Of a stretch of DNA of 64,000 nt, positions 52,915 through 61,662 are shown piece after piece (position 1 is the stretch's first letter; each line of letters starts with the position of its first letter). The translations under genes were made by a program, and so were the position numbers. The notes beneath the pieces were generated by a model. It did not search any database, was not told the origin of the DNA, and saw nothing but the letters and a program-made list of their open reading frames with translations. Origin of the DNA: Pseudonocardiales bacterium (GTDB lineage Bacteria > Actinomycetota > Actinomycetes > Mycobacteriales > Jatrophihabitantaceae); NCBI GenBank assembly GCA_030840295.1, contig JAVEET010000030.1, positions 1 through 64,000 on the forward strand, written 5' to 3'.

Positions 52915-53859
52915 CTACTGGTCGGTGCGGCCAGCCTCGTCGATGGCGTCCGCTGAGATACCCTTCGCGAACTCGACCAACCAGCCACTGAAGTCGGCCC
53001 CCAACTCGGGATGCTCCACGGCCAGCCGGACAACCGCCCGCAGATAATCCTGCCGGTCACCGGTGTCGTAGCGCCGTCCCGAGAACACGACTCCATGGAT
53101 AGGTACCCCATCTTGCCCCAGGGTGCGCATCGCATCGGTCAGTTCGAGCTCGCCACGCTTACCGAGTTCGGTGCGGCGCAGCGCGTCGAAGATCTCCGGA
53201 GGCAGCACGTAGCGTCCGATCACAGCGAGATTCGACAATGCCTCTTCAGGTTTCGGCTTCTCGATGAGCGTCGCGATCTCGATTACACCGTCGATCACCT
53301 CGCCGGCCGGCTTGATACTGCCGTAGAGCGAGATGAATCGGCCCTCGACCTCGATCAGACCGACAACGATGCCGCCCCGCTCGGCCTGTACGTCGAGCAT
53401 CTTGCTCAGCAACACATCGCGCTCATCGATGATGTCGTCGCCGAGCAGCACCGCGAACGACTCGTTACCGGCGAACGCTTCGGCGTGCGCCACGGCGTCA
53501 CCGAGGCCCCGCGCAACCCGTTGCCGGGTGAAATGGATGCGGGCCAGATCGGTCGACCGGCGGACCCGGGCCAGCCGATCGGTATCGCCCTTCTGTTCCA
53601 GGGCCGCCTCGATCTCCGGGGCCGCGTCGAAATGCTCCTCGATCGCGTTCTTGCCCCGGGCCGTGATGATCAACACGTCCTTGAGGTTCTCCCGGCCGGC
53701 CTCGGCGACGATGTACTCGAGGGCCGGGACGTCCACCACCGGGAGCAATTCCTTGGGGACGGCCTTGGTGGCGGGCGCGAACCGGGTGCCAAGACCTGCC
53801 GCCGGAATGACGGCCTTGGTCGCACGAATACCGGTACCGAACGAATGAGGGTTTGCCAT
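52915..53859 (-). CDS. galU: UTP-glucose-1-phosphate uridylyltransferase
   Basis: 314 residues. KAVIPAAGLGTRFAPATKAV (nucleotide-binding signature), KELLPVVDVPALEYIV, AVLLGDDII, and IEKPKPEEALSNLAVIGRYV identify GalU, making UDP-glucose from UTP and glucose-1-phosphate for cell-wall and glycan synthesis. ATG at 53859. Cytoplasmic. Confidence 0.93.
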   Translation of the reverse strand: MANPHSFGTGIRATKAVIPAAGLGTRFAPATKAVPKELLPVVDVPALEYIVAEAGRENLKDVLIITARGKNAIEEHFDAAPEIEAALEQKGDTDRLARVRRSTDLARIHFTRQRVARGLGDAVAHAEAFAGNESFAVLLGDDIIDERDVLLSKMLDVQAERGGIVVGLIEVEGRFISLYGSIKPAGEVIDGVIEIATLIEKPKPEEALSNLAVIGRYVLPPEIFDALRRTELGKRGELELTDAMRTLGQDGVPIHGVVFSGRRYDTGDRQDYLRAVVRLAVEHPELGADFSGWLVEFAKGISADAIDEAGRTDQ

Positions 53860-53876
53860 AGCGGCACACTAGCCAA

Positions 53877-54431
53877 GTGACGTCAAAGGCCGATGCGCGC
53901 GGGCGTGCCCTCGGCGTCCGAGCAGCCCGATCCCAGCCGGCCCGGGACGCGGCCCGAACCCAGATCCGCAGTGTGTTGCGGGACTGGCTGACCGCGGCCG
54001 AGCTGGCTCCCGGAAGCCGGATCGCTGCGTACGAGCCGCTTCGGACCGAACCCGGGTCCGTCGAATTGCTGGCGGACCTGACGAAGGCCGGATACGTAGT
54101 GCTGGTACCGGTGACGCTGTCCGACAAGGACCTGGACTGGACCGTATGGACCGGTTCCGGCGAGAACCGGCAAACTCTCGGCGTCGACGCGATCGGATCG
54201 GCCTCGCTCGTCCTGGTGCCGGCCCTCGCCGTCGATCCGGTCGGCAACCGTCTGGGCCGCGGCGGCGGGTCCTATGATCGGGCCTTGACCCGGATTGCGG
54301 CCGGCACGCCCGTCGCCGCCGTGCTCTTTGCGGGTGAAGTGCTGGCTCAGGTGCCGACGGATCCCTGGGACCATCCGGTGACTGCGGTGATTACGCCGGA
54401 CGGTTGGCAGAACCTCCCCGTTCCGCCCTGA
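53877..54431 (+). CDS. 5-formyltetrahydrofolate cyclo-ligase family protein
   Basis: 184 residues. VPVTLSDKDLDW and VVLVPVTL, then LVPALAVDPVGNRLGRGGGS and YDRAL, fit the 5-FCL family (ATP-dependent conversion of 5-formyl-THF to 5,10-methenyl-THF). Divergent from galU with only 17 bp between starts, so promoters overlap. GTG start at 53877. Confidence 0.9.
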   Translation: MTSKADARGRALGVRAARSQPARDAARTQIRSVLRDWLTAAELAPGSRIAAYEPLRTEPGSVELLADLTKAGYVVLVPVTLSDKDLDWTVWTGSGENRQTLGVDAIGSASLVLVPALAVDPVGNRLGRGGGSYDRALTRIAAGTPVAAVLFAGEVLAQVPTDPWDHPVTAVITPDGWQNLPVPP

Positions 54432-54631
54432 CCACCCGGCCGAGGACGCAAGACGAGAATCCGACCAGCCGTCCGGGGCGGATTTGGTCGGACCCGACTG
54501 GACGCCGGAACACCCCATGACGCACCATTGTTAGCAGTCGTGAGGCCCGAGTGCTAACCCGCCCGGACCGAGCACCTCCAGTTGCAACGTGTGCGCTGCC
54601 GAGTTCAGCTCTGATGAAGGGTTCCATCGCA

Positions 54632-55093
54632 ATGCCGACCTACCAATACGCCTGCACGGATCCGGACTGCGGAAACCAGTTCGAGCAGTTCCAGGCGTTC
54701 AGCGATCCGTCCTTGACCGAGTGCCCGGTATGTGGCCAGCGGGTGCGCAAGGTGTACGGCTCGGTCGGCGTGGTCTTCAAGGGTTCGGGCTTCTACCGCA
54801 ATGACAGCCGGGACGCGAAGGTGCCCGCGAACGCCTCCGCGGCGGGTTCGGATGCCAAGGCCGACTCTGCAACGTCGGCGGATTCGTCGTCCCCGGCCAA
54901 GTCCGACTCGGCGAAGGGTTCGGCCAAGGATTCGTCCAGCGGCTCGGCCGCCAAAGCCGAGTCGTCGTCAGCCGGCTCCGCATCTTCCGGAAGCTCTGGG
55001 TCATCCTCGGACGGGGGCACCTCGAAGGGGTCGTCCAACGGCTCGAAGGGCTCCTCGGGCACGTCATCATCGAAGGCCGCCGCGGCCCGCTGA
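54632..55093 (+). CDS. FmdB-type zinc-ribbon protein with long Ser-rich tail
   Basis: 153 residues. N-terminal FmdB domain of about 55 residues (MPTYQYACTDPDCGNQFEQF, LTECPVCG, VYGSVGVVFKGSGFY), with two Cys pairs for zinc. The following 95 residues are low-complexity Ser/Ala/Gly/Lys. ATG at 54632 is chosen as MPTYQY is the canonical N-terminus; the upstream open frame is spurious. Family role not established; perhaps regulatory. Confidence 0.85.
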   Translation: MPTYQYACTDPDCGNQFEQFQAFSDPSLTECPVCGQRVRKVYGSVGVVFKGSGFYRNDSRDAKVPANASAAGSDAKADSATSADSSSPAKSDSAKGSAKDSSSGSAAKAESSSAGSASSGSSGSSSDGGTSKGSSNGSKGSSGTSSSKAAAAR

Positions 55094-55179
55094 CCCACCC
55101 GCCTGTGGACAACTGAGGCGCTGTCCACAGATTTCGGACTGCAGCCGCGGCGCCCGGTCACGGGCTGCATCGTAGAGAC

Positions 55180-55863
55180 ATGGTTTCCTCCCGCGGCCGG
55201 GCGCCGTCCCTGCTGGGCACCGTGCCGTCCTTGGCCGGCTGGCCACGACGGCTTGCGGCGTTGCTCTGCCTGACTCTGGCCGTGCTGTCTGCCCTCACGT
55301 CGCTGCACTCTCGTAGCTCGGCGCAGTCGGAGGCGCGCATTCAGGTCGTCCTGACCACCCACAGCCTGCCCGCGGGGACTGTGTTGACGCGCGCCGATCT
55401 CAAGCTCGTACAGTGGCCGGCTTCATGGGTGCCCCCAGATGCCCTGGCTTCGACGGACGCGGCCCTCGGGCATCCGATCGGCGCGGCGATGTCCGCGCGC
55501 GAGCCGCTCACCGCCAAGCGCATGCTCGACGGTTCGATCACCGGCTCCTTGAAGCCCCGTCAGGTAGCTCTGAGTATCACCTTGCCCGATGTCGGCCAGG
55601 CGGCCATCCTGTCGGCCGGTGCCATGATCGACCTCTGGGCCGCCAACGACGCGGGCGTCATCGCAGACGGCAAGCCAGTCAGTGGCGGCGCTCTCGGACG
55701 GGAAATCGCAACCGCGGTAAGGGTATTGGTCGTACTGCCGCCCTCGGAGCGCGCCAGTGCCACTGGACTGACGGTGGTCCTCGCGGTTGATCGAACCGCC
55801 GCTTCACGTCTGGCGAATCAGCCATCTGGCACGCTGCTGGCTACGCTTAGGCCGGATTCCTGA
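55180..55863 (+). CDS. SAF-domain protein, CpaB/RcpC-like
   Basis: 227 residues. N-terminal membrane helix (LAALLCLTLAVLSALTSL) then a SAF domain (VVLTTHSLPAGTVLTRADLK, GAAMSAREPLTAKRML), as in CpaB, which helps assemble Flp pili. No other pilus-assembly genes follow, so role is uncertain. ATG at 55180. Confidence 0.8.
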   Translation: MVSSRGRAPSLLGTVPSLAGWPRRLAALLCLTLAVLSALTSLHSRSSAQSEARIQVVLTTHSLPAGTVLTRADLKLVQWPASWVPPDALASTDAALGHPIGAAMSAREPLTAKRMLDGSITGSLKPRQVALSITLPDVGQAAILSAGAMIDLWAANDAGVIADGKPVSGGALGREIATAVRVLVVLPPSERASATGLTVVLAVDRTAASRLANQPSGTLLATLRPDS

Positions 55864-55966
55864 TTACTCACCGTAGTCAGGTTGGCATCAGGAGCACGAG
55901 TGATGGTGCTTCCGAGGTCAGAGCGCAACAGCTGAAGCCCGCCGGGACACACGAAGGAGAGGCAGC

Positions 55967-56404
55967 ATGCTCAGGGGATTCAAGGACTTCATGATGCGGG
56001 GAAATGTCGTCGACCTCGCGATCGCCGTGGTGATCGGCACCGCCTTCGCCGCCGTCGTCAAGTCGTTCGTCGACGCGATCGTGACGCCGATCCTGAATGC
56101 CTTCCCCGGTGCCTCAGTCAACGGCTGGGGGTTTTCGCTGCGGGGCGGCAAGCTGCGCGCTTCGACCTTCATCAACTTCTCGGCAATCATCAACGCCCTG
56201 ATCGTGTTCGTGATCACGGCTGCCGTTGTGTATTTCATCTTCGTACTACCGATGCAGAAGCTGCAGGCGCTGCGAGCCCGCGGCCAAGAGCCTGAGCCGG
56301 AGGCTGTCCCCGAGGATGTGCTCCTACTGCGCCAGATCCGCGACGCACTCGGCGCCCGCCCCACCGACGGGACGGCCGGACCGACGCCGCAGAATCCGTT
56401 CTGA
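55967..56404 (+). CDS. mscL: Large-conductance mechanosensitive channel MscL
   Basis: 145 residues. MLRGFKDFMMRGNVVDLAIA and VVIGTAFAAVVKSFVDAIVT (first helix), NALIVFVITAAVVYFIFVLP (second helix) identify MscL, which opens under membrane tension during osmotic downshift. The C-terminal helix is acidic. GAAGGAGAGGC before the ATG is a strong SD. Confidence 0.95.
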   Translation: MLRGFKDFMMRGNVVDLAIAVVIGTAFAAVVKSFVDAIVTPILNAFPGASVNGWGFSLRGGKLRASTFINFSAIINALIVFVITAAVVYFIFVLPMQKLQALRARGQEPEPEAVPEDVLLLRQIRDALGARPTDGTAGPTPQNPF

Positions 56405-56482
56405 TCGAAGACCGGTGCGGCCAGAGCAGTCCCGGGCGACCGGCTCGCGCCCCTCGTCAGCGGAAAGATCGTCGGCGCGAGG

Positions 56483-56707
56483 TCAGCCGTGATGCGGTGG
56501 ACGCTCGGAGCGGTACCACGCGTCGCTGTAGCCGCCCGGCTCGTCGCCCCAGCCGATCTCCTGCTCATCGGAGGTGCCCGACGGTAAGACCTCGTCGGAC
56601 GGGTGGCGCCGAGGGTGTTGATCAGACGATGATGGATGTTGATCTGTGAGCTCACTGGGACCGACGTCAGCGTCGACGTCGTGATCCTCGGGTGGTGTCG
56701 CTGGCAT
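56483..56707 (-). CDS. Small acidic conserved-type protein
   Basis: 74 residues, disordered and acidic at first, ending with EIGWGDEPGGYSDAWYRSER and PPHHG. The GWGD...YSD.WY pattern is, as I recall, a conserved C-terminus of actinobacterial small proteins of unknown role. Start codon near 56707; SD not clear. Confidence 0.6.
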   Translation of the reverse strand: MPATPPEDHDVDADVGPSELTDQHPSSSDQHPRRHPSDEVLPSGTSDEQEIGWGDEPGGYSDAWYRSERPPHHG

Positions 56708-56758
56708 GGTTCCAGTGTGCCTCCCATGAGCCTGCTACCAAGAGGAGGCTGTTCAGCG

Positions 56759-57250
56759 ATGGCATTGTTCGACAAGGTCAAGGGATTGTTCGACCACGCG
56801 AAGGACAAGGCCGCTCCGCTCGCGGAGCAGGCCAAGGAGAAGGCCGGCCCGCTCGCCAAGGAGGCGCTGCAGAAAGCGCAGGAGGTGTCTGGGCAGGTCC
56901 GGGAAAAGGCGGGCCCGCTCGCGGCCGAGGCAAAGGACAAGGCATCCGAACTCGCCGGCAGGGCGGCGCCGGCGGTCGCCTCCGGAGTCGACCGGGCGGC
57001 CGAGAGCCTGGACAAGGCCACCGGTGGCCGGTTCACCGAGAAGATCGACACCGTCCAGGAGAAGGTGCACGAGGCTGCCGCCAAGGCAGCGGCGACCGAG
57101 ACCGGGACGGTGCCGGAGACAGCAACCGCGGCGACTGACACCGCCGCCGTGACGGTTACCGAACCAGTGGTCGATCTTCCCGGAGCGGGCGGCACCACCA
57201 CCGAGAACCCGTCCGACGCGACCGGTACGGCCGAGGACCGGCCGACCTGA
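56759..57250 (+). CDS. Rv0909-like antitoxin-type helical protein
   Basis: 163 residues. MALFDKVKGLFDHAKDKAAP and repeated helical KAGPLAKEALQKAQEVSGQV-like segments resemble the actinobacterial Rv0909/MT0933 antitoxin family (also related to late-embryogenesis-type repeats). The C-terminus is Thr/Ala-rich. AGGAGG precedes the ATG at 56759. No toxin partner is next to it, so antitoxin function is uncertain. Confidence 0.7.
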   Translation: MALFDKVKGLFDHAKDKAAPLAEQAKEKAGPLAKEALQKAQEVSGQVREKAGPLAAEAKDKASELAGRAAPAVASGVDRAAESLDKATGGRFTEKIDTVQEKVHEAAAKAAATETGTVPETATAATDTAAVTVTEPVVDLPGAGGTTTENPSDATGTAEDRPT

Positions 57251-57261
57251 TCGCGGGACGG

Positions 57262-57507
57262 ATGGGCACGGACTCCGAGGTCACCGTCCGGTATTGGGCA
57301 GGAGCCCGCCGGGCGGCTGGCCTGGACTCGGAGCGGTTGAGCGCCGCCACGCTCGGCGAGTTGCTGGCTCAGATCCGCGCCCGCCCGGCGCTAACCGCGA
57401 TCATCCAGGCCAGTTCTTTCCTGGTCGATGGCGTAGCCGGGCAGCCGGGGACGGTGCTGGTCGACGGAGCCACCATCGACGTGCTGCCGCCCTTTGCCGG
57501 GGGTTGA
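57262..57507 (+). CDS. moaD: Molybdopterin synthase small subunit MoaD
   Basis: 81 residues, beta-grasp fold ending DVLPPFAGG, the C-terminal Gly-Gly that becomes thiocarboxylated and donates sulfur to molybdopterin. VTVRYWAGARRAAG is the typical first strand. 11 bp after the preceding gene. Partner MoaE is encoded in the opposite operon just downstream. Confidence 0.9.
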   Translation: MGTDSEVTVRYWAGARRAAGLDSERLSAATLGELLAQIRARPALTAIIQASSFLVDGVAGQPGTVLVDGATIDVLPPFAGG

Positions 57508-57570
57508 GCGGCCCGCCGGCGATCCGGTGTCCGCCCGATCCCTACCTCAGGGCAGCGAAGACACGACGCG

Positions 57571-58014
57571 TCACGGGCAGTTGACCCACTCATCGGTTCC
57601 GTCGGCGAAGACCTGGCGCTTCCAGATGGGCAGCCGGGACTTGACCTCGTCGACCAGCCGGGCGCAGCTGTCGAAAGCCTGCTTGCGATGAGCAGCGGTC
57701 ACTGAAGCGACCAGGGCCACGTCGCCGATGGCGAGCTTGCCGATCCGGTGGCTGACGGCAACAGCGATCACCGAGGGATCGGCCGCGATCTCCTCGGCGA
57801 CTCCGCGGATGATCTCAGCCGCCGTGGGGTAGGACGAGTACTCGAGTTCTGTCACCTGACGTCCGTGGTCGTGCTCGCGCACCACACCGCAGAACGTCAC
57901 GTCGGCGCCGGCACCGTGGTCGCGGACGGCAGCGGCGTGGGCCGCGACGTCCAAGGCACGGTCGCGTACCTCGGCGATACGCACCTTGCTCCCGCTTCTC
58001 GGCTCCTCGTTCAC
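57571..58014 (-). CDS. moaE: Molybdopterin synthase large subunit MoaE
   Basis: 147 residues. ALDVAAHAAAVRDHGAGADV, GVVREHDHG, HRIGKLAIGDVALVASVTAA and the active segment VKSRLPIWKRQVFADGTDEW identify MoaE, which holds the catalytic lysine and, with MoaD, makes molybdopterin from precursor Z. Last gene of the moaC-moaB-moaE operon; start overlaps moaB stop (4 bases). Confidence 0.92.
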   Translation of the reverse strand: MNEEPRSGSKVRIAEVRDRALDVAAHAAAVRDHGAGADVTFCGVVREHDHGRQVTELEYSSYPTAAEIIRGVAEEIAADPSVIAVAVSHRIGKLAIGDVALVASVTAAHRKQAFDSCARLVDEVKSRLPIWKRQVFADGTDEWVNCP

Positions 58015-58508
58015 ATGCCACCTCCGGGTCGGTGATCGCCGCCGGTCAGCTGGTCCAGCACGTGGTGCACCAGCGGCTCCAGCACCGCCAGCCCGTCCCG
58101 CACACCTCCCGGCGAACCGGGCAGGGTGACGACCAAGGCGTCTCCGATGGACCCGGCCACGCCTCGGGACAAGACCGCGGTCGGTACCCGTTCCGCGTTA
58201 GCCTGCCGGATTCGTTCGGCGATACCCGGGATCAGCCGATCCAGCAACGGGATCACCGCTTCCGGCGTCACATCGGTCGGGCTCAAGCCGGTACCACCGG
58301 TAGTGATGATGAGGCGGGCGCCGTCGGAATGCACGGTGCGGATCGCCTTCTGGATCGCGGGGATCTCGTCGGGCACCACCAGCTTGGCGACGACGGAGAA
58401 TCCCCAGTCCCCGAGGGCATCGGTCAGCAGTGTTCCCGAGGTGTCGGATCGCTCCCCTGCGGCCGAACGATTCGAGCAGGTGATCACGGCCGCCCGCACA
58501 TCGGTCAT
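58011..58508 (-). CDS. moaB: MoaB/Mog-type molybdenum cofactor protein
   Basis: 165 residues from the ATG at 58508, overlapping the moaC stop (ATGA). ITTGGTGLSPTDVTPEAVIP and TLPGSPGGVRDGLAVLEPLV match the MoaB/Mog family, which adenylates molybdopterin before MoeA inserts Mo. Second gene of the operon. Confidence 0.9.
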   Translation of the reverse strand: MTDVRAAVITCSNRSAAGERSDTSGTLLTDALGDWGFSVVAKLVVPDEIPAIQKAIRTVHSDGARLIITTGGTGLSPTDVTPEAVIPLLDRLIPGIAERIRQANAERVPTAVLSRGVAGSIGDALVVTLPGSPGGVRDGLAVLEPLVHHVLDQLTGGDHRPGGGM

Positions 58509-58972
58509 GATCGGTCCCATCGGCCGCGCCGTCCGCCGCTCTTGTGTACGAGGTGAACGGCATTCAGTTCGGCGCCCCGATCGACCGCCTTCACCATGTC
58601 GTACAAGGCCAGTCCGGCCACCGTGACGCAGGTGAGCGCCTCCATCTCGACCCCGGTACGGTCAGCCGTCCGAACGGTCGCGCTGATTTCGATGCTGGTT
58701 TCCAGCACGGTCAGGTCCACGGTGACCCCGTGAATCGCAACCGGATGACACAAGGGCACCAGTTCCGGCGTGCGCTTGGCGGCGGCGATCCCGGCGATGC
58801 GGGCCACGGCGAGCGCATCGCCCTTGGCGAGACCGTCCCGGCGGAGCAGGTCGATGACCTCAGCCGTGGTGTCGAAACGCCCGTAGGCGGTGGCCTCGCG
58901 CGCCGTGACGTCCTTGCCCGAGACGTCGACCATCCGCGCTGCTCCGGCGGCGTCCACGTGAGTCAGTTCCAC
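58505..58972 (-). CDS. moaC: Cyclic pyranopterin monophosphate synthase MoaC
   Basis: 155 residues. MVDVSGKDVTAREATAYGRF, TPELVPLCHPVAIHGVTVDL and TGVEMEALTCVTVAGLALYD, MVKAVDRG match MoaC, which completes precursor Z (cPMP) after MoaA. First gene of the operon moaC-moaB-moaE. moaA is not in the window. Confidence 0.94.
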   Translation of the reverse strand: MELTHVDAAGAARMVDVSGKDVTAREATAYGRFDTTAEVIDLLRRDGLAKGDALAVARIAGIAAAKRTPELVPLCHPVAIHGVTVDLTVLETSIEISATVRTADRTGVEMEALTCVTVAGLALYDMVKAVDRGAELNAVHLVHKSGGRRGRWDRS

Positions 58973-59050
58973 AACAGCAGCGTACGGCCAGCCTGACCGC
59001 CTAGTCTGATCCCACCCGCTCCTCGACCGCGCTCGACAGGGAGAGACGAT

Positions 59051-60712
59051 TTGCCGCCTTCGATTGAGCCAACCGCCGCGGTTAACGCCATAGAAACGTC
59101 CGCTACCTACGGTGCGGGCGTGGCCGACCTCTTCTCCGACTATCCCTTCGGACGGGCCTGGGACGAGATGTTCTCATCGAGCGGGGTGACCCGTCCGGCC
59201 TATGACGCGGTCGTCGCCGCCGTGCAGTCCCTCGACGCTGATGAGTTGCGGGCCCGTGCCGAGGGCTTGGCGCGGTCATTCCTGGACCGTGGCGTCACCT
59301 TCGACGTGGGTGGGGTCGAGAGCCCGTTCCCGACCGACCTGATCCCCCGCATCATCGAAGCGGCCGAGTGGGAGGTGGTGGCCCGCGGTGTGGCGCAACG
59401 AGTGAGAGCCCTGGAGGCATTCCTGACCGATGTCTATGGTGACCGCCGGGTGGTCGAGGACGGTCTGGTGCCGCACCGGGTCCTGATCACTTCCAAGTAC
59501 TTCGAGCGCCACGCTTATGGCATCGAGCCGCCCAACGGTGTCCGGATACACGTCGCCGGCATCGATCTGATCCGCGACGAGCAGGGCAAATTCCGGGTCC
59601 TCGAGGACAACGTCAGGATTCCGTCCGGCGTGAGCTATGTGCTGGAAAACCGCCGGGCGACGATGCAGGCGCTTCCCGAACTGTTCGCCGGGGTCCGGGC
59701 GCGAACGGTGTCCGACTATCCGGCCAAGCTGTTGCAGGCGCTGCGCAAAGCGGCTCCGCGTGGGGTCACCGACCCCACGATCGTCCTGTTGACGCCGGGT
59801 TCGTACAACGCCGCTTACTTCGAACACACGCTGCTCGCCCGGACGATGGGGGTCGAACTGGTCGAGGGCCGGGATCTGGTCTGTTCGAACAACACGGTGC
59901 GGATGCGCACCACCTCCGGTGAGCGTCGGGTGGACGTCATTTACCGCCGCGTAGACGACGCGTTCCTCGATCCGGTGCATTTCATTCCGAACTCGGTGCT
60001 CGGCTGCCCTGGCCTGCTGACCGCGGCCCGGGCCGGCAACGTGACGATTGCCAACGCCGTCGGAAACGGCGTTGCCGACGACAAGCTGCTGTACACCTAC
60101 GTACCGGACTTCGTTCGTTACTACCTGAACGAGGAGCCGCTGATAGACAACGTCGACACCTTTCGGCTGGAGGAACCGGAACATCTGGCCGAAGTGATCG
60201 ACCGACTCGATGAACTGGTCCTGAAACCCGTTGATGGTTCGGGCGGCAAGGGAATCGTCATCGGACCTCAAGCCGGTCGGGACGAGCTGGACGAACTCCG
60301 GGCGAAGGTCCTGGCCGATCCCAGAGGCTGGATCGCCCAGCAGGTAGTGCACCTGTCAACGGTGCCGACGGTGATCGGTGACAAGATCGCTCCCCGGCAT
60401 GTCGACCTCCGGCCGTTCGCGGTGAACGACGGTGACGATGTCTGGGTACTGCCGGGTGGGTTGACCCGGGTCGCGCTCCCCGAAGGGTCACTGGTGGTGA
60501 ACTCCAGCCAGGGCGGCGGCTCCAAGGACACCCTGGTGCTGGATGCCCCGCGCAGCTACCCCACGTTCGCCGCCAGCGCGGACGGCGAGAACCTCGATCG
60601 GCCGGTGGAAGACGTCGCTGACACCAGGATGACGGCCCAGGTGAGCATGCGCAGCCCGGATCCGGGGCCGATGGCGATGCAGGATCAACAACAGCAGCAA
60701 CAACAGCGGTGA
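59051..60712 (+). CDS. Circularly permuted ATP-grasp family protein
   Basis: 553 residues. RVLEDNVRIPSGVSYVLENR and VLLTPGSYNAAYFEHTLLAR, LKPVDGSGGKGIVIGPQAG, IAQQVVHLSTVPTV are hallmarks of the permuted ATP-grasp (DUF404/407) family. Such proteins ligate unknown substrates with ATP. TTG start at 59051 with GGGAGAG; no better codon nearby. C-terminal Gln-rich tail (QQQQQQQR). Operon with the alpha-E and transglutaminase-like genes. Confidence 0.88.
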   Translation: MPPSIEPTAAVNAIETSATYGAGVADLFSDYPFGRAWDEMFSSSGVTRPAYDAVVAAVQSLDADELRARAEGLARSFLDRGVTFDVGGVESPFPTDLIPRIIEAAEWEVVARGVAQRVRALEAFLTDVYGDRRVVEDGLVPHRVLITSKYFERHAYGIEPPNGVRIHVAGIDLIRDEQGKFRVLEDNVRIPSGVSYVLENRRATMQALPELFAGVRARTVSDYPAKLLQALRKAAPRGVTDPTIVLLTPGSYNAAYFEHTLLARTMGVELVEGRDLVCSNNTVRMRTTSGERRVDVIYRRVDDAFLDPVHFIPNSVLGCPGLLTAARAGNVTIANAVGNGVADDKLLYTYVPDFVRYYLNEEPLIDNVDTFRLEEPEHLAEVIDRLDELVLKPVDGSGGKGIVIGPQAGRDELDELRAKVLADPRGWIAQQVVHLSTVPTVIGDKIAPRHVDLRPFAVNDGDDVWVLPGGLTRVALPEGSLVVNSSQGGGSKDTLVLDAPRSYPTFAASADGENLDRPVEDVADTRMTAQVSMRSPDPGPMAMQDQQQQQQQR

Positions 60713-60722
60713 GGGGAAAGCG

Positions 60723-61661
60723 ATGCTGAGCCGGATCGCCGAATCGCTGTTCTGGATCGGCCGTTACATCGAACGGGCCGATGACACCGCACGAATCCTC
60801 GACATCTATCTGCAGCAAATTCTCGAAGATGCCTCGGTCGAGGAAGAGGCCTGTCGCACGCTGTTCGACGTGATGGGCCGGGCGATGCCGTCCGACGGCG
60901 GTCGGGTCGGCGTGCGTGAGGTGCTCCAACAACTGGCCTACGACCGGCAAGCTCCCAGCTCGATCACGGGCGCGTTGTCGGCGGCCAGGGTAAACGCACG
61001 CAGTGCCCGGGACTCGGTGTCCTCGGAGATGTGGGAAGCGCTCAACCTGACCTTCCTCGATCTGTCCGAGCAACGCAGACGCGCCGAACGGGTGGGGGCC
61101 CACCGGTTCTTCCAGTGGGTCAGGGAACGGACGTCGTTGGCCAATGGCGTCGCCGATTCCACTATGAGCCGGGACGAGAGTTGGCTGTTCCTCGACCTCG
61201 GACGCAGTATCGAGCGGGTCGACATGACGGCGAGGCTGATCACGACCCGGGCCGCCGGCGCGACGTCCGGACCGGCGTGGACGACCTTGCTGCGGGCCTG
61301 CGGCGCCAACGAAGCCTACCTACGCACCTACCGGGGCCGGGTCAGCGACCGGACCGCGGCCGAATTCCTGTTGCTGGACCGGTTGTTTCCGCGCTCGATG
61401 TTCTTCGCCCTGTCCCGGGCCGAGGATCGGGTGGGCGTGCTCGACCGAGGCGGGGAGGGCCGGGTCGGCACCGAGGACGCCGCCCGGCGGTTACTGGGCC
61501 GAGCTCGCACCGGGTTGGAATTCCGCGGTGTAGACGAGATGTTGTCCGACCTTCCCGGGTACCTGGAGTCCATCCAATCGGCGTGCGCTGATGCGACCTC
61601 CGCGATCGGTACCCGGTACTTTCCGCACGCGGTCATCCAGTGGGTCGGAAAGGGGGCCTGA
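60723..61661 (+). CDS. Alpha-E domain protein (DUF403 type)
   Basis: 312 residues. MLSRIAESLFWIGRYIERAD is the canonical N-terminus of alpha-E proteins, which co-occur with the permuted ATP-grasp and transglutaminase-like genes. Helical throughout; biochemical role unknown. Ten bp after the ATP-grasp gene, and the next gene starts one base after its stop, so they form one operon. Confidence 0.88.
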   Translation: MLSRIAESLFWIGRYIERADDTARILDIYLQQILEDASVEEEACRTLFDVMGRAMPSDGGRVGVREVLQQLAYDRQAPSSITGALSAARVNARSARDSVSSEMWEALNLTFLDLSEQRRRAERVGAHRFFQWVRERTSLANGVADSTMSRDESWLFLDLGRSIERVDMTARLITTRAAGATSGPAWTTLLRACGANEAYLRTYRGRVSDRTAAEFLLLDRLFPRSMFFALSRAEDRVGVLDRGGEGRVGTEDAARRLLGRARTGLEFRGVDEMLSDLPGYLESIQSACADATSAIGTRYFPHAVIQWVGKGA

Positions 61662-61662
61662 C

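Noticed and set aside
59276-60352. Open frame of 358 codons on the minus strand
   Set aside because: Antisense of the ATP-grasp gene, His/Arg-rich as expected for a shadow.
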